Shown piece by piece: positions 8,478 through 16,616 of a stretch of 64,000 nucleotides of DNA. Both the position numbers and the translations under genes were made by a program. The notes below the pieces were generated by a model. The model had not been told where the DNA came from. It saw nothing but the letters and a program-made list of their open reading frames with translations, and made no database searches. The stretch covers positions 6,614,501 to 6,678,500 of the forward strand of contig NZ_CP041360.1 of the NCBI RefSeq assembly GCF_006965485.1, in the 5' to 3' direction. Origin of the DNA: Spirosoma sp. KCTC 42546 (GTDB lineage: Bacteria; Bacteroidota; Bacteroidia; Cytophagales; Spirosomataceae). Position 1 is the stretch's first letter. Every line of letters starts with the position of its first letter.

Positions 8478-9989
8478 TCACTTTTTCGCCATCGCTTTAA
8501 ACGTTCCCTCCGGAACAACGATATGGAGAACGGTCGGTTTATCGCTGTCCATCTCGAAGCGAAAGCTATAGCCTGTTGCATTTTTGATTCTGAACTCAGG
8601 CAATTTGGTTGAATAGAGTTCCCCTTCGGGACGGCCCGGAGCGGAAATTTTCAATACCCCATTGCTGACGAACGTTTTCAGGGTCATGCCCACCCCTGCT
8701 ATTTCGAATTCTCCCGCATATTTCTGCAACTCATCGGCGGTGAGTTTGAGGGCTTTCTGTCCTTGTAGTTCGTCTAGTTTCCCCCTCGTTTCCGGATTCT
8801 CTTTCAGGGACAAGGCTTTGGTAAAATTAGCGATGGCATTGGCGGTGTCTTTTTTCGCAAGGAAGAAATCGCCGTACGAGTCATAGACATTGTAGCTACC
8901 GGGGTAGTTAGCCACATTGAGCTTAAAAAATCGTTCAGCTTTTTTAAAATTCTTATTCGCCAAAGCCCCGTAGCCATGACCATTAATCAAACTTTCAACG
9001 GGGCTTACCTTATAACCCAGTTGCTTTGATACGTTGGCAAAATGCCGTTCGTATTTATCGGCCAACGCTGTAGTTGTATCAGTGTAGTCTTTTTGAGTCA
9101 GCTTTAAGTTGTAGTAATTGAAAATAAAATGGAGGGCATCGTATTCGGTAATGAGTGGAACCGAGCCGTGGGAATCATCGCCGTAGTAGTTACTTTGATA
9201 ACGTAAGCCGTTCTGTTTGCTGGCTTTTACGTGTTTGTCCAGATCAAAAATAGACCGGATATGCCGGGTCGCTGCGGTTGTATCTTTTTGCAGTTTTAAC
9301 AGCGTCATGCCTTCATTCATGGTATTGGCAATACCCAGAAACAAAGAAACTCCTTCGTATTTTTTAGTAGTTAAGGCTTTCTTCGTATCGGCTAAAAACC
9401 GTTGTTTATCATACCACATGCTCGGATCAATAGCCACATAGGCATTAAATAAACCAGTGTGCCTGGTTAAGGCCTGCATGACCAACAAACCGCCAAATGA
9501 ATGTCCAATGAGCATTTTATACGGTTGGGTTGGATACAGGGAATCAATGTGCGGCATCAATTCTTTCTCGATAAACGAAAGGAATTTTTCGCCCCCGCCC
9601 GAGTTTTTCGAAAAATCACGATCCATAAACGGTGGGTCACTCTCCACGTGGGTTGGCGTTAAATCCCGCGTTCGGTCGGTGTTGGGAATTGCCACTACAA
9701 TCATTTCGGGGCAGATCACATTGCCATTTACAGAACTCAATTGTTCGATCATGCCCACCACCGACGAAAAATGGGCATCGCCATCTAACAAATAAACAAC
9801 TGGATACCGTTGTTTGGCATAAAAACCAGCAGGACCGCTATCTGGAACATGGACCCATATTTTTCGTTTCTCATTCAGTAGTTTCGACTGGATGCTGTCA
9901 ATCTCCCCAATCACAATCTTGTTATTTATTTGTGCAGGGGCCACAAAGGCAAAGGCCGAAAAAAGAGTGAGCAAGAGAAATTTCTTCAT
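8478..9989 (-). CDS. Exported alpha/beta-hydrolase (esterase D/enterochelin-esterase type) with C-terminal TPR region
   Basis: 503 residues. Signal peptide 1-19, then an alpha/beta-hydrolase of the esterase D/IroE group: YPVVYLLDGD near residue 62 and the nucleophile elbow GHSFGG with Ser164. Residues about 330-410 form two or three TPR-like helical repeats (NFKKAERFFKLN; TANAIANFTKALSL), and the last 90 residues form a beta-rich domain like those attached to serine hydrolases of this phylum. Likely acts on ester substrates in the periplasm; the substrate is unknown. Probably co-transcribed with the TPR gene downstream. Confidence 0.8.
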   Translation of the reverse strand: MKKFLLLTLFSAFAFVAPAQINNKIVIGEIDSIQSKLLNEKRKIWVHVPDSGPAGFYAKQRYPVVYLLDGDAHFSSVVGMIEQLSSVNGNVICPEMIVVAIPNTDRTRDLTPTHVESDPPFMDRDFSKNSGGGEKFLSFIEKELMPHIDSLYPTQPYKMLIGHSFGGLLVMQALTRHTGLFNAYVAIDPSMWYDKQRFLADTKKALTTKKYEGVSLFLGIANTMNEGMTLLKLQKDTTAATRHIRSIFDLDKHVKASKQNGLRYQSNYYGDDSHGSVPLITEYDALHFIFNYYNLKLTQKDYTDTTTALADKYERHFANVSKQLGYKVSPVESLINGHGYGALANKNFKKAERFFKLNVANYPGSYNVYDSYGDFFLAKKDTANAIANFTKALSLKENPETRGKLDELQGQKALKLTADELQKYAGEFEIAGVGMTLKTFVSNGVLKISAPGRPEGELYSTKLPEFRIKNATGYSFRFEMDSDKPTVLHIVVPEGTFKAMAKK

Positions 9990-10118
9990 ATAGTTTTGGC
10001 TTTAGGAAAAGGACGTACTATTGCTATAACAAACTCATAGCCAGCAGTTTTTTGTGATATAAAAATAAAGAAATCTTTCAACGTTCCTACAGATTTACTG
10101 GTCTAAATATTGCTGCAA

Positions 10119-10179
10119 TACCGACCGTCCCGGTCGGGCGAGAAACCAGTTAATCCGCGCCCGACCGGGACGGTCGGTA
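10119..10179. repeat. 22-bp perfect inverted repeat, GC-rich
   Basis: Arms 10119-10140 and 10158-10179 are perfect reverse complements (core CCGACCGTCCCGGTCGGGCG) around a 17-base loop. It lies between the lipoprotein terminator and the esterase gene start and has no T-run, so it looks more like a dispersed palindromic (REP-like) element than a terminator. The core is itself nearly palindromic. Confidence 0.75.
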
Positions 10180-10183
10180 CTAC

Positions 10184-10212
10184 AAAAAAATGCCTGACTA
10201 AATAGCCAGGCA
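10184..10212 (-). terminator. Intrinsic terminator after the lipoprotein gene
   Basis: On the reverse strand the stem TGCCTG...CAGGCA (10207-10212 with 10191-10196) is followed at once by seven T residues (bases 10190-10184), 28 bases after the stop codon. This is a textbook rho-independent terminator. Confidence 0.8.
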
Positions 10213-10239
10213 CCTTCCCCAATTTGCGTTACCGTTAGG

Positions 10240-11115
10240 CTATTGAAGAAAGCCAATATTTGTAACCAGATAGTTGTACGATTTCGTAGACATCGGTGCA
10301 GCATTGAACAGGTTAAACTGTTTCTCTTCAGTTATATAGCCATCCGGGTTGATCGTATAGGAATAGTAGTAGGTCAATGGGGCCTGATTGCCATAGTAGT
10401 TTTTCTGCGTAATGAGTTTCACCAGGTGTTTGCTGGGTTTACCGAAAATTTTCAGGTAGGAATCGGGCAGAGAAGTCCACTCGGAGTTGAGTTGATTCCG
10501 ATCCGTCAGAATCGGGTCGCCAACGGGCTGATCATAGGCGAAGGTGATGTCTTTTAAGGGATTCCCATCGATTCCGGTTGAGCTTGCCTTACTCATATCA
10601 CCGTCGGCATTGAAGGTGTAGGTTGTTTTCACGCCATTGTTTTTGCTCGTTCGTGTTTTCAACTGACCCAGAGCATTGTATTGATAAACCCAGCCTTGCT
10701 CAAGTTCAACGGTGCCGAAGCTGTAAAAGACGAATGTTTTCTCCTTTGATTCAAGGCATCGCCCGTTGGCATCCAGGAGGTAATTTTCTTCCAGCACCAC
10801 CGTGTTCCCCGAATAGGCGGTTGTTTTGATGGACTGAGCCCCGTAGGCGTAAATCACCGAACTGTAGGGATAGGAAATTGGCCCTGGGCCGTAAGCTGCT
10901 TTTTGCAACCGACCATCCCCCATATACGTCAAGGTAACCTGTCCGTGTTTGATCAGTGTGTACTTCTTGGGGACACCCACCACAATGAGATCATTGACGG
11001 CCTCGGCCGATGTAGCGACCGGCTTTTCAGGAGCCACCAAACTATTCTCCTGACAGGCGCTTACCGATACGGCTAAACCAACGACTGCAATCAGTCTTTT
11101 ATACAAAGTGTTCAT
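10240..11115 (-). CDS. Lipoprotein with YD/RHS-like text repeats, unknown function
   Basis: 291 residues from the ATG at 11115; an in-frame upstream extension to 11304 lacks coding character. A lipoprotein signal ends in VSVSAC (Cys near residue 20). The mature part is beta-rich with repeats such as LTYMGDGRLQKAAYG, YQYNALGQLKTRTSK and YTFNADGDMSKASS, typical of the DUF4595-like/YD-repeat lipoproteins common in Bacteroidota. Function unknown; probably a cell-surface or periplasmic protein. Transcribed alone, ended by the terminator at 10184-10212. Confidence 0.72.
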   Translation of the reverse strand: MNTLYKRLIAVVGLAVSVSACQENSLVAPEKPVATSAEAVNDLIVVGVPKKYTLIKHGQVTLTYMGDGRLQKAAYGPGPISYPYSSVIYAYGAQSIKTTAYSGNTVVLEENYLLDANGRCLESKEKTFVFYSFGTVELEQGWVYQYNALGQLKTRTSKNNGVKTTYTFNADGDMSKASSTGIDGNPLKDITFAYDQPVGDPILTDRNQLNSEWTSLPDSYLKIFGKPSKHLVKLITQKNYYGNQAPLTYYYSYTINPDGYITEEKQFNLFNAAPMSTKSYNYLVTNIGFLQ

Positions 11116-11277
11116 TAGTAATTTGTTGTTAGGGATTTGCTTTCCGATGCAAAGGTGACAGTAAGACCAACGGCTCTCAACGCTCAACTGGCAGTGAGCT
11201 GCTTTGACTAAACAACAAGCGAAACAAGACCGACAACGGGTTAAAACAAGTCGGGATAAAACTCGTTTCTCACAAAC

Positions 11278-11333
11278 AAAAACAGGTAGAAATACGCCCT
11301 GCATGCAGGAATGGCGTATTTCTACCTGTTTTT
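11278..11333. terminator. Long hairpin with flanking A/T runs, likely bidirectional terminator
   Basis: Arms 11278-11298 and 11313-11333 form a 21-bp perfect stem (core AACAGGTAGAAATACGCC). The 14-base interior holds the smaller palindrome CTGCATGCAG. A and T runs on the two outer ends give a U-tract for either direction. It lies between the cytochrome gene end (11425) and the lipoprotein gene start (11115). Confidence 0.7.
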
Positions 11334-11343
11334 TATTATGAAA

Positions 11344-11395
11344 TGGTGTCGGTTTTGAGAAACCTCCCTATGTCAGCTATAAGTAGCTGACACCA
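11344..11395. repeat. Palindromic element with TGGTGTC/GACACCA ends
   Basis: A 52-base element bounded by TGGTGTC (11344-11350) and GACACCA (11389-11395). Inside are GGTTTTGAGAAACC (11351-11364) and the stem TGTCAGCT/AGCTGACA. The same ends and the same GGTTTTGAGAAACC core occur in the larger element at 21257-21370. Confidence 0.65.
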
Positions 11396-11424
11396 CACTC
11401 TAACTCACTAGACCACTATCACAG

Positions 11425-14055
11425 CTACTTCTTCTGTTGCGACAGAAACGTAATAAGTGACGCAAACTCTTCGTAGGACAAGGCGTTGGCCAGACCATCG
11501 GGCATCATGGATGTTTCCATTTCCTTGCGGGAAAGAATGTCGCTGGCTTTAATCGTGAACACTTCGCCCGTAATCGTTCGCAGAACGACCCTGTTAGCCG
11601 ATTCTTCGGTAATGAACCCCGTATAGCTCTTATTGCCTTTGGCTGTGATGAGTACGGTAGCAAACCCCTGCGAGATGGACGCATTGGGTTTGAGAATTGA
11701 CTCGGCAATCTGCTCCCGGTTCATGATCGAACCAATCTGTCCCATAAACGGCCCTTTCATGGTTTCGCCTTTTGTGATGCTGTGGCAGGCAATACAGCCT
11801 TGCTGGGTAAAGAGGGCTTTCCCTTTTACAGCATCACCGGGTAGCTTCGCCATGGCCAGCATGATGTCTTCGATAGACGATTTTCCGATCTGACCCTTCT
11901 GATTTCTGATTTTCTCCAGGTCCACTTTGGCTTCTTCCTTAACGGCAACAACTTCTTCAGCGCCAAATTCAGGGATATCCATCCGGTGGCGGCTGTTCAG
12001 GTCGATGAAGAACTGTTTTCCGGTCGCATCGGCCTTCGCCCATTCTGTCTTCAGTAGTTTTTCAATAGCGGGCGATGACTCCCATACGATTCCTTTGTAA
12101 TACGGGCCATGCGTATCAGGGCGGGTACCCCACCACCAGGACCCATCATAGTCGGCTTCTTTTTTGTAAAGTCGTGCCAGGGTAGTCAGAATCTGCTTTT
12201 TCAGGGCTTCGTCCTGGGTACGCTGGTAGGCTGAGAGCAAGCCATCTACGGCTTTCGGGTCGTGCATGTAGCGCAGTGCCCAAAGTGCAAGCGTAGAGTT
12301 ACCCGTTCCTATAGCGCCCAGGCAGGCATCTACGGCGTGCAGACTCACTAAGGTTCGCACAGCAATATGCGCCGGAACAAGGGCCGAATTGGGCGTTGCG
12401 TGAGGACCTTCGGTACCTTTAGCCGGTGCCACAAACGAAGATGGAACTGCAACCTGCAACAAAGCCGGAGCCGCTTCTACTTTACCAAGTCGTCCCAGAC
12501 CAATCATAGCCGCCAGCCGAACCCGATCAGACGGGTCTTTCAGTGCCTGCATAAATGGTTCGATGGGTACTGAAGTTAGGCGCGTTTTTCGGTCGCTGAG
12601 CGCCCGTAAGGCGTACTCCCTAAACTCAGGCTCTGCGGTCAGGTTGACCAGATTAGCCGTTCCCGCTTCGCCTGCCGCTTGAGCGTAGGTGTACATACCC
12701 GCTATACGTACGTATAGCGGCAAACCCTTGTCGGCGGTGATTTTCCAGGCGGCTTTGGCTACCTTATCGGCGGGGCGGGTGAGCAATTCCTGCTGGGCAT
12801 ACAGGCGGGCCGCAGCACTTCCGGATTTAAGAACCCCAATCAGTTGCTTTATAGATGCCTTTTCAAGCGACTTAAACGCTTTATAGGTCCACTCTGCCGG
12901 TACAGCCCGCATTACATATCCTTTAGCTGGATTGCCTGAATACCCGGCCCCATCCCAGGCCGCCAGATACATCCTGCCCGATGCATCTACATCCACATCG
13001 GTGATCTGGGGGAGCTTGATAAACTCTTCTTCTTTCTGGGTATAACTAGGGCCATCGGGTGTAACACGGTGAATATACAACTGACTCCGTCCCCAGTCGG
13101 CCATCATAGGTACGTGGTTGTACTTCTCCGGCCAGGTGGCATCGTCCATGAACAACGAACCCGTACCGGAGCCCCCGCCCACATCGACCAGAGCCGGAAT
13201 AATTTCATCCGTAAACTGCTTGAACAGAACGGGATAGCCATACTCGCCCGATTGAATCTGATGGCTGAATCGAATGTTCCAGCCCCCTCCGTCATTGGTG
13301 TTATCCCGCGTAAAAATGTTCATGTAGGGATCAATGGCCACATCGTAGATATTGCGCATGCCATGGGAGTAAATTTCCATTTCGGTGCCATCGGGCCGTA
13401 CCCGAACAATACCACCGCCCAGCATCGTTAGTTTTTTTCCGCTTCGATCTACGGCATCATGGAAACCAAAATCACCCACGGCAATGTAGATCCAGCCGTC
13501 GATTCCCATTCGGATACCATTGGTTGCATGATCAGTACCCCGGCTCTGTAGAAAGTTAGGATTGCTTAGATGTTGAATGAGTGGCCTGGACGGTCCATCA
13601 GCAACTCCGTCCTTATTGGCATCAGCAAACACCACCAGATCCATATTGCTGGCTTTTCCGGTTTCTTTCGAAAAGGTCGTATGCAGTACAAAAACCTGGT
13701 CCCGGAGCGCGATAATACCGCGTGGATTATCGACCATGGCAAATTTGGTGTGCTGGTCTACTTTGCCGTCATTATCCTGATCAATGAGTTTAATGATGTA
13801 TCCCTTGCCGGGTGTTTTACCCAGCGACCCGATCATGTCCACTCCCACGAACACTTCGCCGGTTGGGGCAACGGCCAGGCAAGCTGGACTCGGTGTCAGA
13901 TCCGGACCTGCAAAATTAGTCAGTCGAATATCGGCAGGTCCATCGGCCAGCAACGCAGGTCGGTGGCTCGTTTGGGGTTCTGAACTGCCCAATTTTCCAA
14001 TAAAGCCAATCAGGGCCAGCGCAACATAAATCAAACTCAGTGAAATTCTCAGCAT
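11425..14055 (-). CDS. PVC-type c-type cytochrome/HEAT-repeat protein with dehydrogenase-like propeller
   Basis: 876 residues from the ATG at 14055; a 29-codon in-frame extension upstream looks untranslated. A signal/anchor segment (MLRISLSLIYVALALIGFIG) leads to a sorbosone/glucose-dehydrogenase-like beta-propeller (about residues 50-400, with VRVRPDGTEMEIYSHGMRN), HEAT-like helical repeats (about 420-600) and a C-terminal cytochrome c domain with CIACH (Cys754, Cys757, His758). The order matches the membrane-bound dehydrogenase/PVC-type haem proteins, thought to be periplasmic oxidoreductases. The substrate cannot be read from sequence. Confidence 0.85.
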   Translation of the reverse strand: MLRISLSLIYVALALIGFIGKLGSSEPQTSHRPALLADGPADIRLTNFAGPDLTPSPACLAVAPTGEVFVGVDMIGSLGKTPGKGYIIKLIDQDNDGKVDQHTKFAMVDNPRGIIALRDQVFVLHTTFSKETGKASNMDLVVFADANKDGVADGPSRPLIQHLSNPNFLQSRGTDHATNGIRMGIDGWIYIAVGDFGFHDAVDRSGKKLTMLGGGIVRVRPDGTEMEIYSHGMRNIYDVAIDPYMNIFTRDNTNDGGGWNIRFSHQIQSGEYGYPVLFKQFTDEIIPALVDVGGGSGTGSLFMDDATWPEKYNHVPMMADWGRSQLYIHRVTPDGPSYTQKEEEFIKLPQITDVDVDASGRMYLAAWDGAGYSGNPAKGYVMRAVPAEWTYKAFKSLEKASIKQLIGVLKSGSAAARLYAQQELLTRPADKVAKAAWKITADKGLPLYVRIAGMYTYAQAAGEAGTANLVNLTAEPEFREYALRALSDRKTRLTSVPIEPFMQALKDPSDRVRLAAMIGLGRLGKVEAAPALLQVAVPSSFVAPAKGTEGPHATPNSALVPAHIAVRTLVSLHAVDACLGAIGTGNSTLALWALRYMHDPKAVDGLLSAYQRTQDEALKKQILTTLARLYKKEADYDGSWWWGTRPDTHGPYYKGIVWESSPAIEKLLKTEWAKADATGKQFFIDLNSRHRMDIPEFGAEEVVAVKEEAKVDLEKIRNQKGQIGKSSIEDIMLAMAKLPGDAVKGKALFTQQGCIACHSITKGETMKGPFMGQIGSIMNREQIAESILKPNASISQGFATVLITAKGNKSYTGFITEESANRVVLRTITGEVFTIKASDILSRKEMETSMMPDGLANALSYEEFASLITFLSQQKK

Positions 14056-14298
14056 CGGTACTATTTGTTTGATGAAGAAAGCAGCGTTGCCGGATAATTT
14101 AACTAGTTGTTCGCAGTTAGGGGGTGTAATTGATAGGTGCAATCACAGCTATAGCTACTAAAAACAGCTCTAAGAATCCATCCTCAACCATATAAGAATT
14201 CAGTAGTCAAACTACTTGTTTCATGGCATTTTCTAAACTGTTCGCTAGTTATCAATCGGATCGAGTTAAGCGGCCAGAGGTAGACCATCCAGCCGATT

Positions 14299-14306
14299 TA
14301 TATTTG
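14299..14306 (+). promoter_or_regulatory. Candidate -7 promoter box for the ECF sigma factor gene
   Basis: TATATTTG, a full match to TAnnTTTG, lies 32 bases before the ATG at 14339 in the 283-base gap between two divergent genes. No clear -33 box is seen. Confidence 0.35.
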
Positions 14307-14338
14307 TAGAACCGTAACAACTTACCTGAAACTTCTCC

Positions 14339-14893
14339 ATGAATCGCCTATCCGACCAAGTGCTAATCTCCCTGTATGTAACGACAAAAAATGACCTCTG
14401 CTTTGCTCAGCTCTACACACGGCACCGCTATCGAGTCTATCAACGTTGCCTGTTTTTCTGCGACGATCCAGATGAAGCCAATGATTTTACCCAGGAGATT
14501 TTTATCCGGCTTACGAGTAAGCTGACGGGTTTCAAGGGCGAGTCCGGTTTTACAGCCTGGCTACAGGTCGTAACCACGAATTACTGTATTGATCAGGTGC
14601 GCAAACGGCAACAATATCAATTGAAATACCAGCAGTACCTCAATGAAAACTATCTATCAAACCAGAATTTCGACGATTCTGACGAAAAACCGTTCCGTAT
14701 TCTAGAGCAAACCATGCAGGAATTGAGCGATTATCAGCGCGATCTGCTTCGAATGAAATATCAGGAAGGGGTAGAAATCAAGACCATAGCCCGGCAACAA
14801 AAAGCAACGCTCAGCGCGGTGAAGATGCGTATCAAGCGGGCCCGGGAGCAGGCGAAGTCCCGATATATCAACCTCTACGCGGAGGCCGAATAA
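14339..14893 (+). CDS. ECF-type RNA polymerase sigma factor
   Basis: 184 residues with the two sigma-70 ECF domains: region 2 at about residues 20-95 (FAQLYTRHRYRVYQRC, then DEANDFTQEIFIRL) and region 4 at about 125-180 (ELSDYQRDLLRMKYQEGVEI then TLSAVKMRIKRAREQ, a helix-turn-helix). It should direct RNA polymerase to a dedicated promoter set. No anti-sigma factor is adjacent, which is unusual because these are often paired; the next gene (FAD oxidoreductase) converges on it with a 21-base gap. Confidence 0.88.
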   Translation: MNRLSDQVLISLYVTTKNDLCFAQLYTRHRYRVYQRCLFFCDDPDEANDFTQEIFIRLTSKLTGFKGESGFTAWLQVVTTNYCIDQVRKRQQYQLKYQQYLNENYLSNQNFDDSDEKPFRILEQTMQELSDYQRDLLRMKYQEGVEIKTIARQQKATLSAVKMRIKRAREQAKSRYINLYAEAE

Positions 14894-14914
14894 ACGCTTC
14901 AGTTCATATTCCAC

Positions 14915-16396
14915 CTACCCATCGGACAGCTCAACCGGTACAGATTTGCCGAATCCTTCCCGTAAAGCCACTCGGGCTGCGTGGTAGCCGCACATGCCAT
15001 GAACACCCCCGCCGGGTGGGGTGGCCGAGGAACAAATAAAAACGCCGGGCACCGATGTCTGGTAAGGTGTTAGCCCAATGGTTGGCCGGGTGTACAACTG
15101 GCCAATGTCGATGATACCGCCATTGATGTCGCCACCAACATAATTGGGATTCCAGGCTTCTACCTGCGCCGTGTTCATGGTGTGACGGGCCAGAATCCGG
15201 TCGCGGAAGCCGGGGGCAAACCGCTCAACCTGTTTCTCAATCGCGTCGGTACGATCTAGTGTTGAGCCGTTTGGCACGTGGCAATAGGCCCAGGCCGTGT
15301 GCTTTCCCGCTGGAGCGCGGGTAGGATCAAATAAGCTTTGTTGGGCCAGTAAGATGTAGGGGCGGTCGGGGTGCTGACCGTCGTAGGTTCGTTGTTCCGC
15401 TTCAACGATCTCTTCGAGCGTGCCACCGAGGTGAATGGTTCCGGCTCGCTGGCAGTCAGGATTTGTGAAGGGAATTGGGCCATCCAGTGCCCAGTCAATC
15501 TTGAAAATGCCCGGTCCGTAGCGGTAGTGCTCCAGTTGTTTCCGATACATCTGATTCGCCAGCCCGCTCGAAAACCGGTCGCCAACAATCGTTAGTAATT
15601 GCTTCGGGGTCAGGTCGAACAGTACGACGCGTGATTTGGGCAACTCATTCAGGGAGCGAACAGGTCGGTCAACCTCAATTTCGCCACCCAGGCTTTTAAA
15701 ATAGGAAGCCAACGCATTGGCAATGGACTGTGAACCGCCTTTGGGCATCGGCCAGCCGCGCAGATGCCCGGCCGTCATCAGCACCAGCGCAATGGCCGAG
15801 GTGGTCAGGTTTGTGAGTGGCTGAATGGCATGAGCGGCCATGCCTGCCCACAGCCCTCTGGCTTCGGTCGTTTTAAATCGGTTAGCCACCACAGTGGATG
15901 GAAGTAGAGCATCCAGACCGAACTGCGCCAGATCGAGCGGGTGTTTAGGAAAGCGTAACGGTCCCAGCACATCGGCCGCCATGGTAGGCCAGTGCTTCAC
16001 AACAGAATCGAACAGTTTATGGTAGGCTGGTCCATCAACCCCAAGCGTCCGGGCTGTTTCTTCCACTGAGCCAACAAGCGTGGCTGCTTTCCCTCCATCA
16101 AAAGGGTGCGCGGCAGAAATGGGTGGGTAGATAAACTCCAGACCGTGTTCGGTAAGAGGCAAACTCTGAAACAGCGGAGAGCCAGCCGCCAACGGGTGAA
16201 TGGCCGACCCAATATCGTGTATGAAACCGGGTAAGGTCAGTTCCGCGGAACGTGTGCCTCCGCCAATGGTCGATTTGGCTTCCAGCACTACCACCGACAG
16301 GCCCGCCCGCGCCAGCACGATAGCCGCACTCAGGCCATTCGGCCCGGAACCCACAACGACGGCATCATACGCTTGCCCACCTCCTGAATTTACCAT
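14915..16396 (-). CDS. NAD(P)/FAD-dependent oxidoreductase, phytoene-desaturase-like
   Basis: 493 residues. The N-terminal FAD motif VVVGSGPNGLSAAIVLARAG (GxGxxG at residues 16-21) followed by VVVLEAKSTIGGGTRS marks the CrtI/PYROXD2-like family. The C-terminus has the second flavin-contact region PPGGGVHGMCGYHAAR. No carotenoid genes are adjacent, so carotenoid chemistry is not implied; members of this branch often have unknown substrates. Its start is 20 bases from a 38-bp perfect inverted repeat. Confidence 0.82.
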   Translation of the reverse strand: MVNSGGGQAYDAVVVGSGPNGLSAAIVLARAGLSVVVLEAKSTIGGGTRSAELTLPGFIHDIGSAIHPLAAGSPLFQSLPLTEHGLEFIYPPISAAHPFDGGKAATLVGSVEETARTLGVDGPAYHKLFDSVVKHWPTMAADVLGPLRFPKHPLDLAQFGLDALLPSTVVANRFKTTEARGLWAGMAAHAIQPLTNLTTSAIALVLMTAGHLRGWPMPKGGSQSIANALASYFKSLGGEIEVDRPVRSLNELPKSRVVLFDLTPKQLLTIVGDRFSSGLANQMYRKQLEHYRYGPGIFKIDWALDGPIPFTNPDCQRAGTIHLGGTLEEIVEAEQRTYDGQHPDRPYILLAQQSLFDPTRAPAGKHTAWAYCHVPNGSTLDRTDAIEKQVERFAPGFRDRILARHTMNTAQVEAWNPNYVGGDINGGIIDIGQLYTRPTIGLTPYQTSVPGVFICSSATPPGGGVHGMCGYHAARVALREGFGKSVPVELSDG

Positions 16397-16415
16397 TGGT
16401 ATGCTATTGCCAGTT

Positions 16416-16494
16416 TCCGGTTGTCGATCAATTCAGCGAGATACGCCATATCTCCAAGATATGGCGTATCTCGCTGAATTGATCGACAACCGGA
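16416..16494. repeat. 38-bp perfect inverted repeat with 3-base loop
   Basis: Arms 16416-16453 and 16457-16494 are exact reverse complements around the loop CCA, an exceptionally long perfect hairpin. It lies between the membrane-protein gene end (16617) and the oxidoreductase start codon (16396), so it may both end the upstream transcript and shape the leader of the next. There is no T-run. Confidence 0.85.
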
Positions 16495-16616
16495 CTAAGC
16501 TTTATTGATTTATTGAGTCTCCCTGGTACCAAAGATACCGAAAGCTGAGTTACTACACGTTCCCTGTCATCAACGGGAAACCCGTAACAACTGTTATGGA
16601 TAGCAAACCAGATAGC

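Noticed and set aside
11116..11304. N-terminal extension of the lipoprotein gene
   Set aside because: Cysteine-rich, non-coding-like sequence in front of a clear lipoprotein signal; it runs into the hairpin at 11278.
14915..16396. Carotenoid phytoene desaturase (crtI)
   Set aside because: Only the general FAD-oxidoreductase family can be supported; no crtB or other carotenoid genes are adjacent.
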